NCBI GenBank assembly: GCA_019059635.1
Contig: JAGVRJ010000007.1
Location: 1,922,001 to 1,986,000 of the forward strand
Source of the DNA: Proales similis
Lineage: Eukaryota; Rotifera; Eurotatoria; Ploima; Proalidae
DNA: 64,000 nucleotides
Direction of reading: 5' to 3'
Part shown: piece by piece, positions 44,331 through 57,239 of the stretch
How positions within the stretch are numbered: position 1 is the stretch's first letter
How the letters are laid out: each line of letters starts with the position of its first letter
Notes under the pieces: generated by a model
What the model was told of the DNA's origin: nothing
Database searches by the model: none
The model's input: only the letters and a program-made list of their open reading frames with translations
Translations under genes and position numbers: made by a program

Positions 44331-46531
44331 TTAAAATATTCTGGCCAGCTTCTTCAGCTCGACTTGCTTCCAGGCGCTTAGACGCTTAAACTCGTGTTTG
44401 CTCATGTTGAAGATGCTGGTAAACTCGTCGTCAGATAGATGCATTTCCAGTCGACGTCTGTTTACATCTTTGGGCAGTTTGCCTTTTCTGTCCACTTTGA
44501 GCTCTTCGTACGAATAGATTTTGTAGTCGCTTGGCTCGTCGAGCGACTCCTGGTCGATATCAGTAAAACTAAGCTGAATTGGCTGAAAAGACGATGTGGC
44601 GTTTTGAAACGAAATCAGACCCAGACTCTGACTAGTGTAGGGCAGAGTAGCCGAACGTGTCGGATTGGAGAGGCCGTAGCCGGGCTTTGGAACTGTAATG
44701 TTCGGAACTAGATTGGCCGCCGTCTGCCTCGGAGTCGACATCAGATTGCTGCTCAAACGCTGAGCGGGCGCCGGCTGCACAGGAAGAGTGGCCGCTTTGT
44801 TCAGCGGCTTGCTATCGGCAGCTGGCAGAGAAGCGGCGTCGACCAGCGTGTTGGATGAAGCGTCCGACATTGAGAATGAATTGACCATTTGCGTGTTTAT
44901 AGAGCAGTTCATCGAGCGGCTCGAGTTCAAGCAGACGCGCGACGGCGATGCGTTTACTGGCGACGTGTAGCGCGTTCTGATCAGCGGCTCCACTCTGGCA
45001 CTGGGCGATCGAGACGCCTTCCACGGGTCGATCTTGAGTCGTTTTCCCCTATTCAGCTCGTCGTCACGTATCTCTTTCACAAGCTCGCTGGCCATGGCCG
45101 ACTCTTGGCCAAGATGAGCAGCGTGCTCGAGCTTTGCGTTCAGCTTATTCGCCTCCGCCTTGTCATCTTGCTCGCCTCTGCCGGCCTCCTCGCTCTCTTC
45201 TCTGACATCTTGCATTTTTTCTTCACCGTCACCGCCGGCCTTGGCGTCGTTTAGCAGTCGCTTCCACTCTCTGCCTGACTTGAAACGCAGCAAATAGTCG
45301 TTGTGTTCACCTTCGAACAAGCTATTTTCATATCGCTTCAGACGGCTCGTTCTTGAGCTTGTTCGCGCTCTCGACTGCCGAGAGCTGTCAACCACACCCG
45401 TCTCCTCTTCACTGCTCTCCAGCTCAAGCTGATCATTCTCTTCGATTTTGGTCACAGTCTGCGCGGCCGTTCTATTCGACGAGCTGCGCGAGCGTGTCCT
45501 TAGCTCGGGCACTGCCGGCGTGTAGGGCGGCGACGGCCAGTCAAGGCTTTCGATTTTCGCCTGTGAGCTGGGATCAGGCATGTAGCCGCCCGAGTATTTC
45601 GACAGGCGAATCGCCTCGTCGTCCTTGTCGCCCGCTCTCAGTCCACTGCGCTGTCTGGGCGACATTGAACGCTGACGTCTTTGTTCATCGCTTGTCCGTT
45701 GCGATACTTGACAAGCAAAAATTAGACTTGTGCCGGCAAAATCAAGAGAACAAGTAGACAAGAAACAGAATGACACTAGTTTGAGAGACAACACAAAACC
45801 GGACAGTACAATAAGATGGACATTTAGGTTAATTACTTATCAGTGAACGCATGCCGCCTGCAGGTGCAGGTTTGAGGGGAACAAGAAAATTGAGAGTTAA
45901 AATCGGGTGTCAAGAGCAAGCTGGCGAGGAAAAGAAAGCGAAAAGAGGACAATGCTTACCTGGCCGAGAAGAGGCTGAACGGGGCGTGACGAAGTTGGGT
46001 CCATTTCGATAAGAAAAGTTCTGGGGCCGATGAAAGTGGGACGGCGTACGAGCTCTGTCCACACCGTGTCGTAGGTACGAGTCGGCACTGTATAAATAGC
46101 CGCTGTTTAAAAATCGATTCAGCTCACTGCCACTGAGAGTCGAGCTCAAGAAGTTGTTGCGCACAAACGAGCTGCTCGTCTGTGTGAGCGGCCTCGCCCT
46201 TAAAGGCGCTCGTGGAGTGACCGCAGCGGTCGAGTTTTGACATGTCGCACTCTCGTCTGGTGGTGTGTCGACCTTAAGCTGGTGTCCAGCATCCGTACTG
46301 GCTCTGCTCTGCTCTGGCTGGTTCTCTTTGGCCTCTGAAGAGGGCACTACCTGCTCGCTGGAGCGTTTCTTCTTCTTCTTGCTGCTACTGTCGACTTTGG
46401 GCGAGCCGGCACCGACTTCCTTCTCCTTTTTGTTCTTTTTCCTTTTACGAAAGTGAGATTTAGCCGAAACCGACTCTTGCTGGCCTGATGAGCGTTGTCG
46501 CTTACTTTTTCAATTTGAAGAGACCGAACAT
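44331..46531 (-). CDS. Dematin-like villin-headpiece protein, long paralogue
   Basis: Three exons, 46506-46531, 45960-46441 and 44331-45706; 627 residues. The start MFGLFKLK followed by lysine-rich sequence could bind membranes. The middle is disordered and Ser/Arg/Glu-rich. The C terminus has the dematin arrangement YKIYSYEELKVDRKGKLPKD, then VNRRRLEMHLSDDEFTSIF and LSAWKQVELKKLARIF, a full villin headpiece with the closing hydrophobic residues. It should link F-actin to membrane or signalling partners. Dematin-specific similarity is clearest in the KIYxYEEL lead-in. A paralogous SRSPSARVEPLIRTRYTSP segment ties it to the short gene downstream. The first intron (64 bp, ending TCGTAAAAG) is the best of several acceptors; that boundary is tentative. 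Confidence 0.87.
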
Positions 46532-47342
46532 TGTTGCGCAAGTTCACTGCACTCAAACGTGCATTGCTCTACACAGCCAAACAGAAGAGGTGAACGAATG
46601 AATAAAATTAGAACGAGAATGTGTCATTTGGATTGAATCAATGACGACAAGCACAACGCGGCGACAATGTCTGGCAACAGCTGTGCCGCATCTAATCTCA
46701 ATCTCTCTCTCCCTTTCTCGCTCACTCGCTCTATCTTTTTTCGCTTGGTTCACTCTCCTTTTCTTTGCTTGCTCACTCACTCACTCGCTCTCTCTTTGTA
46801 TCGCTGCTGACTCGATCATCCGCTCGTTCGTATGTTGCTTGCTTTTGTTCGTACAGCGAATATGCTCGCAACACCAGTCAATGCAGTTTAATACAGTTTT
46901 ATATATATTCTTTTATCATAATTTATTTTGTTCCTTCAAAAGCACTTTCCCTCCGATTCTCTTCTCGACTGCCGCTCTCCTCTCGCTCTGTTTTCCCGTT
47001 CTCTCTCTCTTGCTCTCGCTCTGTGTTTCTCACTCACTGCTGCAATACACAGCGCGCAGCTGCAGAGGCGCATTATTTCAACGGCCGCTTCTTAAATTAC
47101 TGGCATGGCACTCGTTGGCTGCCTCATTCACTTAGCTTCTCATTCGTTTACTGCCTTGCTGGCACCAATAGCGGCGCTAGTGCCGAGCCTTTGCCAGATA
47201 AAATAGCGCACAAATTTACACTCAATGCGATCGCTCATTATTGCCCGACTATGAGCCAGATTGGCAGCAGATAGCAAATAATCGATCGTATCAAGCGAGA
47301 AGTTCAAGCGACTCAGGCGTCTTGTTGTAAAAGGCACGCACA

Positions 47343-47357
47343 CGCGCGCGCGCGCGC
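47343..47357. repeat. (CG)n run
   Basis: Pure alternating CG, the kind of sequence that can adopt Z-DNA. It is also notable in an animal genome because CpG has not been lost here. Confidence 0.85.
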
Positions 47358-47746
47358 TTTGATTAGCCGCCAGGCGCCTGCTTTAAGAGTTGGCGTTCGT
47401 GTTTACGCCGCTCGCCGTGCGGCCCAGCTGAGAAATTATGACGAAGACGACGACGATGCGGCTTAGAAAATCTTCCAAACGACTGACAGCCCGTCGTCGA
47501 TCGATTGACTCAGAGGCATCGCTCACCTCGCGCCTTTGAAGAATTTGAATGATCGCTAGGTTGCCTGTCTGTCTGGCAAACTCACAAATAAACAAGCTCG
47601 TGTGCTCTGTCCGTCTCTTTGCTCGTCATGGTCTCAACGGACTGGCGCTAGGCTGTGTGTTGACTACGCGCGTTCGAGTGGAAGAGAAATGAGCGAATGA
47701 ACGGACGAACGAACAAGAGCTGACGGTAAACGGGCATCAGCGTGAA

Positions 47747-48049
47747 ATGGCTGACGAGCCGGATCTGAGCGTTATCGATTTGTCATGGAAACCGCAGCGG
47801 TCATCATTTCATGACCCATTTAGCCTAATCAGGCCGGAACGTCGAGACTATCGGAGCGTGTTGCCTTATCAGGATATGGCCGGATATGGTCTTCCCCTCG
47901 GGTGCCATTCGATTGAGAAAGCGCCACCGCTGCTTTGGCGGGCCACCTACACCCGGGCGGCACAAACCGTTGTCTCCGGAGCAATTCTGATGTTCGTCCG
48001 GTTCGTTCGAGTTCAAATCGATTTCAAGCTGAGCTGCGCCAGCGATTGA
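47747..48049 (+). CDS. Weak hypothetical ORF
   Basis: A 100-codon frame starts with ATG in a good context (GAAATGG) and has a protein-like first half (MADEPDLSVIDLSWKPQRSS, then PFSLIRPERRDYRSVLPYQD). The end loses this character after about residue 88, where a GT could start an intron; an overlapping frame continues open to 48159. I recognise no family. It may be a small gene with an unseen second exon, or chance. Confidence 0.25.
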   Translation: MADEPDLSVIDLSWKPQRSSFHDPFSLIRPERRDYRSVLPYQDMAGYGLPLGCHSIEKAPPLLWRATYTRAAQTVVSGAILMFVRFVRVQIDFKLSCASD

Positions 48050-48693
48050 ATCGAATGCAAAACAGGCCCGAATTAAAAGTCGTGCAGACATTGCCACATC
48101 TAATCTGGCTGTGCCTTGCAGGACCAGACTTGCCATTTGAGAATCGTTCTAAAGACTAAGAGAGCAGGTACTCCTCGAAAATAGAGAATACGACGCCAAG
48201 CAAGACGTGCATGCATCGAATTGCTTGTGCGGGCGAGCAACCTCTAGCGCTCTGAAGAGGCGTCAGTTGGAGGATTAGCGATACGTGGCCGTTCCTTTCA
48301 CGACCATCATTCGACTCTCTTTTACTCCCCCTCCCCCCGCCATCGCGCTTGTTGGCTCTCTCTTGTTTCGACCACGATTTTCTTTTCGCTCTTCACTTTT
48401 TATTTTCAAACGGGTCATGTGTATTTAAATGTTTATGCATGTTTGTCTGTGTGCAGCGACAAAAGAACAAGTAAGAGCGTAGAGAAAGAAAGCCAGACAA
48501 ACAGGTTGAGGGCGAAAGAGAGACACAGAGAAAAAGAGAGTGACAGAAAGAAAGAAAGAAAGAGGTGCAGACATTGAAATAAATAAGCAAGAACCAAATC
48601 GGGAAAAGAAGGAAAATCTCAATTCAATGGCAAACAACGAATCAAAGCAAGCAAGAAGACGATGAGTCGGGATCACGCATGGCCTGTCTTGCC

Positions 48694-50211
48694 CTAACTT
48701 GACGAGGATTGTACAGAGTCGACTGCTCGCTGATTAGGGCGCTGCTCTCTCTGTCGTTGCTGATGATGCTTCTGTTGCTGCTGTTTCTTTATGTTGATTC
48801 GCCACGAAGGATGCTGAATGACGTGCACAAGATTAGAGTCAGTGCACTGCGACTCGTCGTCAGCACCAAGAGCGGCAGCCACCTCGAACGGCGTGGGTCG
48901 CATGGCATTCGACGGAGCGTAGCTTCTTGTCGACTCGCGTCCGCTCTCGCTCAATAGCGAGTCGGCTTGTTCATTGCAGTTGCTGATGCGGTGGGCCTTT
49001 TCGGCGCTCGCTCGCTTGCTGACCAGCTCTGGCTCGTAAAACAGCTTCTTTAGCTTGTAGCCAAGGCCATCGTACGCTTCGATTATGTTCACGTCACTGT
49101 TTCGTCTTCTGGCCGCTCTTGAGTTGGAGCAGACAAAGAATAGAATGAACACAATGGGCAGCAGGACGAACTCGCTCGCACTCAGCAGCTGTAGAGCGTA
49201 GTAGGGACGCGCTTTGCTCAGCGGCTGCATGAAAATACTGCTCAAGTATCGATTGAGCTCGTTCTCGTCGCCGAGATTGCTGTTCAGCTCGAGATAGCGG
49301 TACACTTCCTGAGGTGTTGACGTAGCAAAGTGAAGCGTGAACATGAGCCAGAGTAAAAGGCTCGAGCCGCCCGTTTGCATGCATTCGTCGTTAGGCTCGC
49401 TGGAGCTGTTTATTGACGACTCGCTCGACTCTGGCGACTGGCTTCGCGAGAACGAGATGGTCAGCACCAGCAGAACGAGCATGAACAGGCCCGGTATGAT
49501 CAGCGCGTAGATCAGGTAGTTAAGCTGGACGTAAGCGGCTAATCGGATATCGTCCGGAAACGCGTACACCGAATCGCAAACTGATCCGGTCGGATTGAGT
49601 CTGTAGGCAGAGTAGACGGGCATGGAAGAGAAGAAGCTTACGCTCCAGACCATGGCGAGCACGATGAGCACCAGAGGCCACTCGAACAGACGATAGATCG
49701 ATTTTAGCTTTTTGAATCGGCTCCCCGACGACTTGTTGTCGCTCCACTCGTCGTAGTCGCAGCTTGCCAGCGCCGAGCATAGCGCCCTCTTCAGCACAAC
49801 AGACAGCAGGCTGAGCCGCAGGACCAGTTTGCAGAATGTGGGCGCCGCACTGGTCAAGCTGCACAGGAAGCTGCCGTACGTCCAGTGGTCGATTGTGTTG
49901 TAGATGTGAAATTTGCTCACACTGTTGCCGTGCAGTAGAGTGCTCGTCTTCAAGCAGAACGCGACCAAATAGGCCAAATTGGCCACACACATGCACAACA
50001 TGAATAGGCCAGTGCAGGTGGGCGGCTGTCGTTTGCCGCGGCAAACCAGCAGCAGTGCGAATATCGAATTGGCCAACAGGCCGGCAAGTATGAACGTCAG
50101 ACTGAACGAGACGATCAACTGCTTGAATTGGCCGCTCTCAGTCTCATGACTGTCCAGAAGCGAGTCGAAGCGTGCCTCTTGCATTGCTTGCGACGACGGC
50201 AAGGTGGACAT
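48694..50211 (-). CDS. Orphan rhodopsin-like G-protein-coupled receptor
   Basis: Single exon, 505 residues. Seven hydrophobic spans lie at about 30-56, 66-92, 110-140, 175-200, 227-254, 281-300 and 335-360. TM1 has the conserved Asn (GLLANSIF). TM3 begins with Cys (SFLCSL), and extracellular loop 2 has the partner Cys (GSVCDS). The DRY motif at the end of TM3 is replaced by VLKR, and TM7 lacks NPxxY (LLPIVFILFFVC). The third loop is Ser-rich, and the C-terminal tail ends in a Gln/His-rich run. The fold is class A, but the ligand cannot be guessed. On the minus strand the start codon directly follows a CACACACGCACACAC run. Confidence 0.82.
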   Translation of the reverse strand: MSTLPSSQAMQEARFDSLLDSHETESGQFKQLIVSFSLTFILAGLLANSIFALLLVCRGKRQPPTCTGLFMLCMCVANLAYLVAFCLKTSTLLHGNSVSKFHIYNTIDHWTYGSFLCSLTSAAPTFCKLVLRLSLLSVVLKRALCSALASCDYDEWSDNKSSGSRFKKLKSIYRLFEWPLVLIVLAMVWSVSFFSSMPVYSAYRLNPTGSVCDSVYAFPDDIRLAAYVQLNYLIYALIIPGLFMLVLLVLTISFSRSQSPESSESSINSSSEPNDECMQTGGSSLLLWLMFTLHFATSTPQEVYRYLELNSNLGDENELNRYLSSIFMQPLSKARPYYALQLLSASEFVLLPIVFILFFVCSNSRAARRRNSDVNIIEAYDGLGYKLKKLFYEPELVSKRASAEKAHRISNCNEQADSLLSESGRESTRSYAPSNAMRPTPFEVAAALGADDESQCTDSNLVHVIQHPSWRINIKKQQQQKHHQQRQREQRPNQRAVDSVQSSSS

Positions 50212-53200
50212 GTGTGTGCGTGTGTGTGTAGAATAGTTCTATGTCGACGATCTAAATTTAAAAAGAAAAGCTCGATCAGTTGACAAAAAGACCACTTGCA
50301 TTCTGCTTCTTCTTGGTAATTAAAGCCCGCACGAGATAGAGACGCGCTCTAATTGAATGAAAGCAAAAAGCGAGGAAAGAAGAAGAAATCTCTTGCGATC
50401 GGCTTCAGATTAGACTCAGATTGTGGATGTGATGAGATTGAAGCAAGAGGATGATCAAGCAAGAGGACGATCGAGCAAGAGGATGATCAAGACGTCGACC
50501 AAGACGATGTTGATGATTACTAGAATGACTAGAGTGGATTTGAAATCGAAGATGGGCTATGCTCTTTGCTCGGGACGAGCACACAATTGATGTGGCGTGA
50601 CCGTATCTTCTTTCGGCAAATTAATTTCGAACCAATTGTGGTCGATGCACCTTCACTCGCTCTGTCCCTAAATCGGCTTATTGTCGAGTGGGCCATTTGA
50701 AAGAGCCATTAACATACGACAACGTGTTATTAGCCCGTTTGCGTGTTTGCTCTTTCTCTCTCTCTCTCTCTCTCTACGATGATCTCGTTCATCTCGCTCG
50801 CTTCCGTCCGGTCATGTACATCAGACCGTCAATTGTTTTCAATCGTTCAAATGCTGTTGAACGAGTCAGCGAGCGCAGTGAGTGAGTAGCACTGGACCAG
50901 GTAAAGAAAGCGCAAAGCGAGAAAGACAGAGAGAGAGGGAGAGAGAGAGAGTAGGAGAGGGCGGCAATGAAGAAGCCCTTCGGCTCGGACACAATAGCAA
51001 ATGAGAGATGTGCGGCGGCCAATACTGCCACGGCCGCATTGACTAACACTAGGCCGCAATTAGAACGCCTATTGCCCACTGAGGTAATGATATTTGATAG
51101 GCGCACGCAAACAAACGTTTCGAAATGCTACTAGATCTGCGTCTCGACTGACCCCGATCGTCAAAATCAAACGAGCAAAGTTCAAGTGACCGAACGCGCC
51201 GGCAAGCGATCGCTTCTGCTGCTGCTTTCTGTTCAATTCAATTAGGACGCGTAACTGCAACTAATTGCATAACTGACGCGACTGAATAGGCCGCGCGCCA
51301 AATTGATTAGAGTCGGTTAGTGGCACCGTTGCTCGACCACTGCCACGAGTTTCGCCTATTCCGCTCTCTCTAAATATGATGCCCTACGCGTTGCGTAATG
51401 GCAGGCAGGCTTGAATAGGCGGCGGCTGCTGAATCGTGCCAATAAATAAATAGATATCGGTAGCTTGCTTGGGCACTTGCTGGTTAGCTAATTGAATTTG
51501 AGGCTGAGATTAGTAGAGAAGCTGCCTCCATGGCCGAGTTGATCATGTTTTGTTGTTGCTGCTCTGCTTGCGCTCTTTGTCTCTGTTTGTGGTGAACTCA
51601 TCGAGTGGTGTGCGAGCGTGTGTTCCTTTGCCCGACAAGTGGGCCAGGTACGAGCAGGCCAGCGCAATGCAAGGGCACCAGAATCGGAGACAGAAGCAGT
51701 TCGCCCGAGTGTGTTTGGCCAACACAAACGCGAGCGGTTACGCAAGCCGTCCTCGTATCTGGAGTGCTTGCCTTCTATCGCTGGTTAGAGTTCGTGATTC
51801 GAGAAAATTGTTTTGATTTGGCTGCTGCTGCCTGCCTGCCACACAATTGCTCGATGCGCTCCTGCTTTATCACACTCACTATTCTAACCTATTCTATCTT
51901 CTTTTTCCGCTCCTATTTACATCGAAATTTAATAAAAATAATAAATAAATGAGAGAAACCCAAATCGAATGCAGCGCTCAGTTTGTCCAGTTACGTAATT
52001 GTCGATGAGAAAAGTTGCAGAGAGGCACCAGCAGTGTTGCAGAAGCGGCAAAATGCGCAAATTTAACAATCGACTCGGCTCACATGCAAGAACTGGAAGG
52101 AGAATAGTTGCAAATAATAAGCGGCCGACGCAGCCAGACGATTAGAAAGTGCGCTTCCTGACCCCGGAGGTGTTTAATTGCAATTTATACAAATTAGAGG
52201 CCAAGCATGAATGGCTTCTCCTTCCTTGCCTGTCTGCCTGCGTTGACTGCATGAATGGGGCTGGTCGGCGCTTTGATGAGGCCCTCATTGACAGAATTAG
52301 AATAAGCAGACAGAGAGCCAGGCGGGTTTGTTTGCCGGCCCGCTAATTTGCATCTGACATGACTGCGAATAACAAAAACAATAATATGCGCAGTTGTAAA
52401 CAATATCGCCTCGCACAGGCACTACCTACATCGGTCAGGCGCACAGAGACGATTTCGTGGCGCTGCTCAATGTTGTTGTTGTTGTTGAAGGCGGCGATCA
52501 GTGTGGCCCACTTCCGACCTATTTGATGCGCGTCTACAAATTTTTTGTTTCTCTTGATCACGAGTAGAGAAAGGAGGACGCGCAGCGGCAGTTCTATTCT
52601 ATTTGCAACTGCAGTGTCTGATGACGGCGCTCTAGTGCGCCGCGGTGGCTCACTCTCGGTGTGAGCAGTAGTTGGTGCAATTACAATTACATGTCTTTGT
52701 GCCAATAGGCCATTGCCGCACTGCCGACAAATCAGCAGCAAAAAAAAAAACAAAACGAAAGAGAGGCGCTGAAACGTACAAACGAACGAACGAGCGAATT
52801 AGTTAATTAGAATGAACTGCGCCCGTTTCAGAACGCAGGCTCATCACAGAGCGGCAGCTTTCAAATAGAGCACATGCGAAATGCCTCAACCCATAGGCGA
52901 TTTGCCTGCTCGCTTGTTTACCGCCTTGCTCAATGGCCCTAGTCCGCTCACTCGCTAGTCCGTCCGTCCGCCCACACGCCTGCCTGCCTGCTCGTCGGTC
53001 GATTGCGATGAGCGATGAGTTGCAACGACTAATTGACCGTCGAGTCGAAATACTATAAGCGATTAGAATTGATAAACTGCCACTGCGGAGGCCTCGCACT
53101 GTCGGCAAGCAGGAGAGTCTTGTCAAATGAGATCATAGTTGAAGTGGCGAGTCGACAATTCGTCATCTCAGCGCGAGGATTTACGCCCATTGCTCTCGAG

Positions 53201-56200
53201 CATCTTGCACAATTTCACTTTGTTTTCGCCCAAAATTAGGCTTGTTTGCATAGAAATGGCCGATCAGAGTGAGTTAGCGCACCAAAACACTCGACCGCGC
53301 GCGCACACACAAAATAGGAGGCCGAATTGTTTATCGAAAATTGAATTTCGTAATCATAAACAATTACAACAACTCGACGCCGCTCAGTGATGGGCAAGCA
53401 TTGATGGCTCAGCCTTTGCCCAGTCGAGAAGAGAAGAAGAAGAAGGAGAAATTGGCATTTAAGAAACGGATTAGGGCGCGGCCGAGTAATGAGGCGGTAG
53501 GGCGCGCCATTCACCAACGATAAGGCGCTTAAATGCGGTCATTAAAGCCGTGCTCGGGCATAGAGCACAGCCCAGAGGCCATAAACACTGGCCCCGAGTG
53601 ACCCGTGCTCCTTGCCATCGCCACTGCTGCCGATCCTGATGGCACATTAGCCGCCGGCACTGCTTTAAAACTTGCAAGTTAATCAACACTTGTTGAAAAG
53701 TCAACCACTCGGCCACTCCCCGCCCCCCTTCCTTTCTCTCTCTCTCTCTCTCAAAACTCTGGCTATGTGCCTTAATCAGCGGCTCTCGTTTACTCTTTAG
53801 GCTGAAACGAGTCGGTCGGTCGGTCGCAATCTGCTTGGCATACATCGATTGACTTGGCTTTGTCCAAAGTTCGCCCACACACACCCAAACGGTTTAAATG
53901 CTAAATGCGTGAGGAGGGCCAAATGGCCAAATTCGCTTCTCATCCTCCCAAAATCGCCTCTTGACTTTGTTTTGTGTTTATTTTGACCCTTCTGTGCGCG
54001 ATCAACGACACGCGCGTTCAAAAGTGTAAATTCGAAAGCCAAACAAATAGAACACTCTCGGCCTCGCGTTGTTTTCGCTCCCATTGCCCAGGCACACTCA
54101 CTCTCGCAAAGACGCACTCTGTCGCTCTCTATATGTCACTCTGTGGCTTGGAATCTGACTTGGATTGCGCATCATTTGAGCAATAATGAATTAGAAGAGT
54201 GTCCTGTCTGTGCTTGACGATTGGCAAGCAAATATTTACACTTACACGCGAGCTGAAATATGAGCGGCCAGCGTGCGCCGTGTCACTCACTAAAAGGATC
54301 AAAGTGAGGCACAGGTGAGGTGGCATGGAGACGATCGCGCAAATGGACAGGCACTTGAGTCGCCTGCGAGTTGGAGCCTGCAGTCGTCACTTTACGGCCT
54401 CTTCAGTCGCTTGAATGGCCGAGACGAAAGTGATCGATGTAAATAGCAAGTGTGCTCAAAATAAACACGTTTCAATCTGAGAGGCGAACAACGCGCGCGC
54501 GCACACACACACAGAGTCGTGCAAGTGAGTGGGAGAGTAAGAGAATGAAAATAGAGCTCCATGCACAAAAGCAAACAGATCTCGAATGAGTGCAAGCGAA
54601 TTAATTTACAACAAGTGCTCGTCGGCGTTTAATAACCGACTGACCGGCCGCTCGCTCGCTTACTCGCTTGCAAGCTCAGGTCGATCGGTGAGTGCGTGCG
54701 CACAGATGAGAAATTGAAGGCAATTGTGTTCACGCTGGCGATCAATGAGCCGGACCAAGACAACGCCGACGACAGCAGCAACGCTGATGATGATGATGAT
54801 GATGATGATTACGCCCGCAACAGAATACAATCGGCGGTAAATTGCTCGAATGTGCGCCCTGTGATCAAACACTCGCTTAGAGGTAACCCCGAGTAACTGG
54901 GCAAACTCCTAATCGAATTAGACACTTGTGGTCCGGCAGACTTTATTCTCGCTCGCTCTCGGCCTCTCTCTCTCTTTGTTGAATTGCTGCTGACTTGGTT
55001 ACTTACCAATCCGTTCGCTCGTTCATTAGTTCATTCAAAGTCTCTCGAGTCGGAATCAAAACATGACCACTTGAATATTAATATGCAAGCCGATCGCCGC
55101 TAAGTGCTTTCAAATAATAGACTCTAGTCTGCTAAAATAATGGCCTGCGAAGAATAAATTCTCGCGCCGAATTGAGCAATCTGGTCAATGGGAAGTGCGC
55201 CTCTGCGACCATCATCATCATAAATCAAAATGGTTCCAATTCAATAGCATCGCCCATCGCCTTTTCTATTGTCCGTGACTGCCTCCTTTCATTCTGGCTC
55301 CGACCTTAGAAATAGAAAACGACTTGAATTTAGTTGACGACGCCCGTATTTGAAATTAAGTGCTGTCCGCTTCAATTCAATTGGGCCTTTCTCGTTCCTC
55401 CTTCTCTTCTGCTACTGACGACGGCAATATTCTCTTTTTGTTTTTGTTGCTGCTGCTGCTCTGCTTTGAAATTCTAATTGATTGCAGACGTGATTCAGTC
55501 ATCGTTCGTTTGCAACTGCAAGCAGAGGAACGCAACCCGGGTCCAAGTGAGGCGAAGCAAAACAACATGAGATGGAGTGGGAGCGGTCTGTTTTGAGCGG
55601 CCAAGTTGTCGAACGGCCCCGAGTCCTAAGTGTTGTACTCGAATGCCATTCCGGCCTCATTTGCCATGTCCTTCTTCTTCATAAGAGGGCGTTTCGGAAA
55701 CAATAAATTTTCTGTTTCTCATACTCTCGTTCATTATTGGAACAAGCCTCTCACGTTCGTGGCCCCGATGAGTGCCTTATTTTCCTTCAATCAGAGCCAA
55801 TACGTGAAAGGCAAGGTTGACAAGAAGACGTAAATTGCACTCAGGCAAGGGAGTGAATATATCTGATTTTAGATAGAAACGTGTTTCCTCGTTTCTGACT
55901 GAAGCGACCAATTAGAGGTGCAGAGAGATATGAGAATATTCGGCTTATCTGGCTATCACGTCCTCGTTCGTGACTGGCAACAGAAAGAGAGAGATGGAGC
56001 AGGGCAGACGTTGACAGAGCCTGAATGAATGAACCTGCTGGGAGTGGTTGCGATGATGGGCGAACTTCTCAGTCAAACTGGCCACATTCGAGTCACAAGT
56101 CTGAAAGAATTTCACTTGCAAAACAGCAGCTCGCAAATTAACGAGCCGCAGTATCGAGAATTAGAAGGCGAGGAAAAGGGCGAGAAGAACGCTAAGGAGG

Positions 56201-57239
56201 ATAATTGGCCTAATCTGGTCTCACAAGGTCGACAATTGCTGAGCGGGGCCATAAGGCAGACTTGGGTGCAAGGGACGCAAAAGGGCATTAGGGAACTGAA
56301 GAGAGAGCACAGTGAGCAAGGATTGGGCCCATGTCACGCATTCAAGCAGAGATAAGATAGAGTCGAATCCGAGCAGATTAGATAGGCCAATAGAAGGACA
56401 GGAAGCGGAAAGTGACGAAAAGAGGCAAACAAGGGGCCAAGTGAGAGGGGACATCAGACTAATGAGCCGCTAGTGTGTCCTATCGCTCGTGAGTGGACTC
56501 GTCTGGCTCAACACAATCAAGAGTGCGGACAATCATGTGGCCTCAATTGGCCTCTATTGAGACCCAAAGCGCTATCTGCCGGTCAGTCGGCTAGAATAAG
56601 ACCAATGTAAACTAAACGTGAGCGGCATTTATTGTTTGAAGAGTAAATTAAAGAGAGAGAGAGGAATTGTCCTTGCGAGTGTACAATGGCCGGAAGTCGC
56701 TCGATTATCTCGAGTGGCTCACTATGGCCTTGAAATTTTCGCGCCCGCATACGATAAGTAAACAGGCGCTGCTAATGCGATTTGGTGCCGCCTTCCTACA
56801 ACCGCCTCTTCAAACGGTCTCACGGCGAAGCAGCGGCAATTTTCGCGTTAAATCTCCGTGCCATGCCAGGCCGTGGCCGTTTAATGCTCCAACTTGTTTG
56901 CTTAAGGAGTTGCATGCCACTCGTGTCCCCGATCCAGTCTAATTGCGTCACTCTGAATTTTGTTTTTCTTTTATTCCCCGTTGGCGGCGGGCGTCAGCGT
57001 TGGCAAAGGGTAAAACTAACACGATAGAACCATCACCAAGGTGGCGAAATAAAACACAATGCCAGAATAAGAATGAGAGTAAATGAAAAAAAAAGCCTGA
57101 AAATGTCTAAAAATGCTTTAAATGCGAAGCTCTTAGAGCGACGGATAAGAAAAAAAAAGAAATAAAAAGCGGCGCTCAAAAGAAATATAAGACAACTTTA
57201 CAAGTGCAGAGCGTTTTGGGAGGCTGGCTAGCGCTTGGT
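50212..57239. other. Gene-poor region of 7 kb
   Basis: No recognisable coding region. It contains several CT/GA microsatellites (50755-50775, 50930-50951, 53737-53752), a (GAT)8 run at 54786-54809 and many homopolymers. The open frames (up to 136 codons) look like chance translations of low-complexity DNA. Confidence 0.5.
54786..54809. repeat. (GAT)8 microsatellite
   Basis: Eight perfect GAT units in otherwise unique sequence. Confidence 0.9.

Larger units (their letters stand above)
46532..48693. other. Spacer between dematin-like gene and GPCR
   Basis: Pyrimidine-rich low-complexity DNA at 46690-47050, an alternating (CG)n run at 47343-47357, and GPCR 3' UTR. One weak ORF is listed separately. 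No other gene is seen. Confidence 0.5.

Noticed and set aside
46641..47274. Overlapping plus-strand frames of 164 and 169 codons
   Set aside because: Both translate a CT-rich tract into Leu/Ser/Cys runs; two long frames in the same DNA point to composition, not coding.
52343..53884. Several frames of 100-137 codons
   Set aside because: Simple-sequence and homopolymer content; no domain and no consistent strand.
56029..56355. 108-codon plus-strand frame
   Set aside because: Looks mildly protein-like but has no homologue I know, no promoter and no neighbouring exon.
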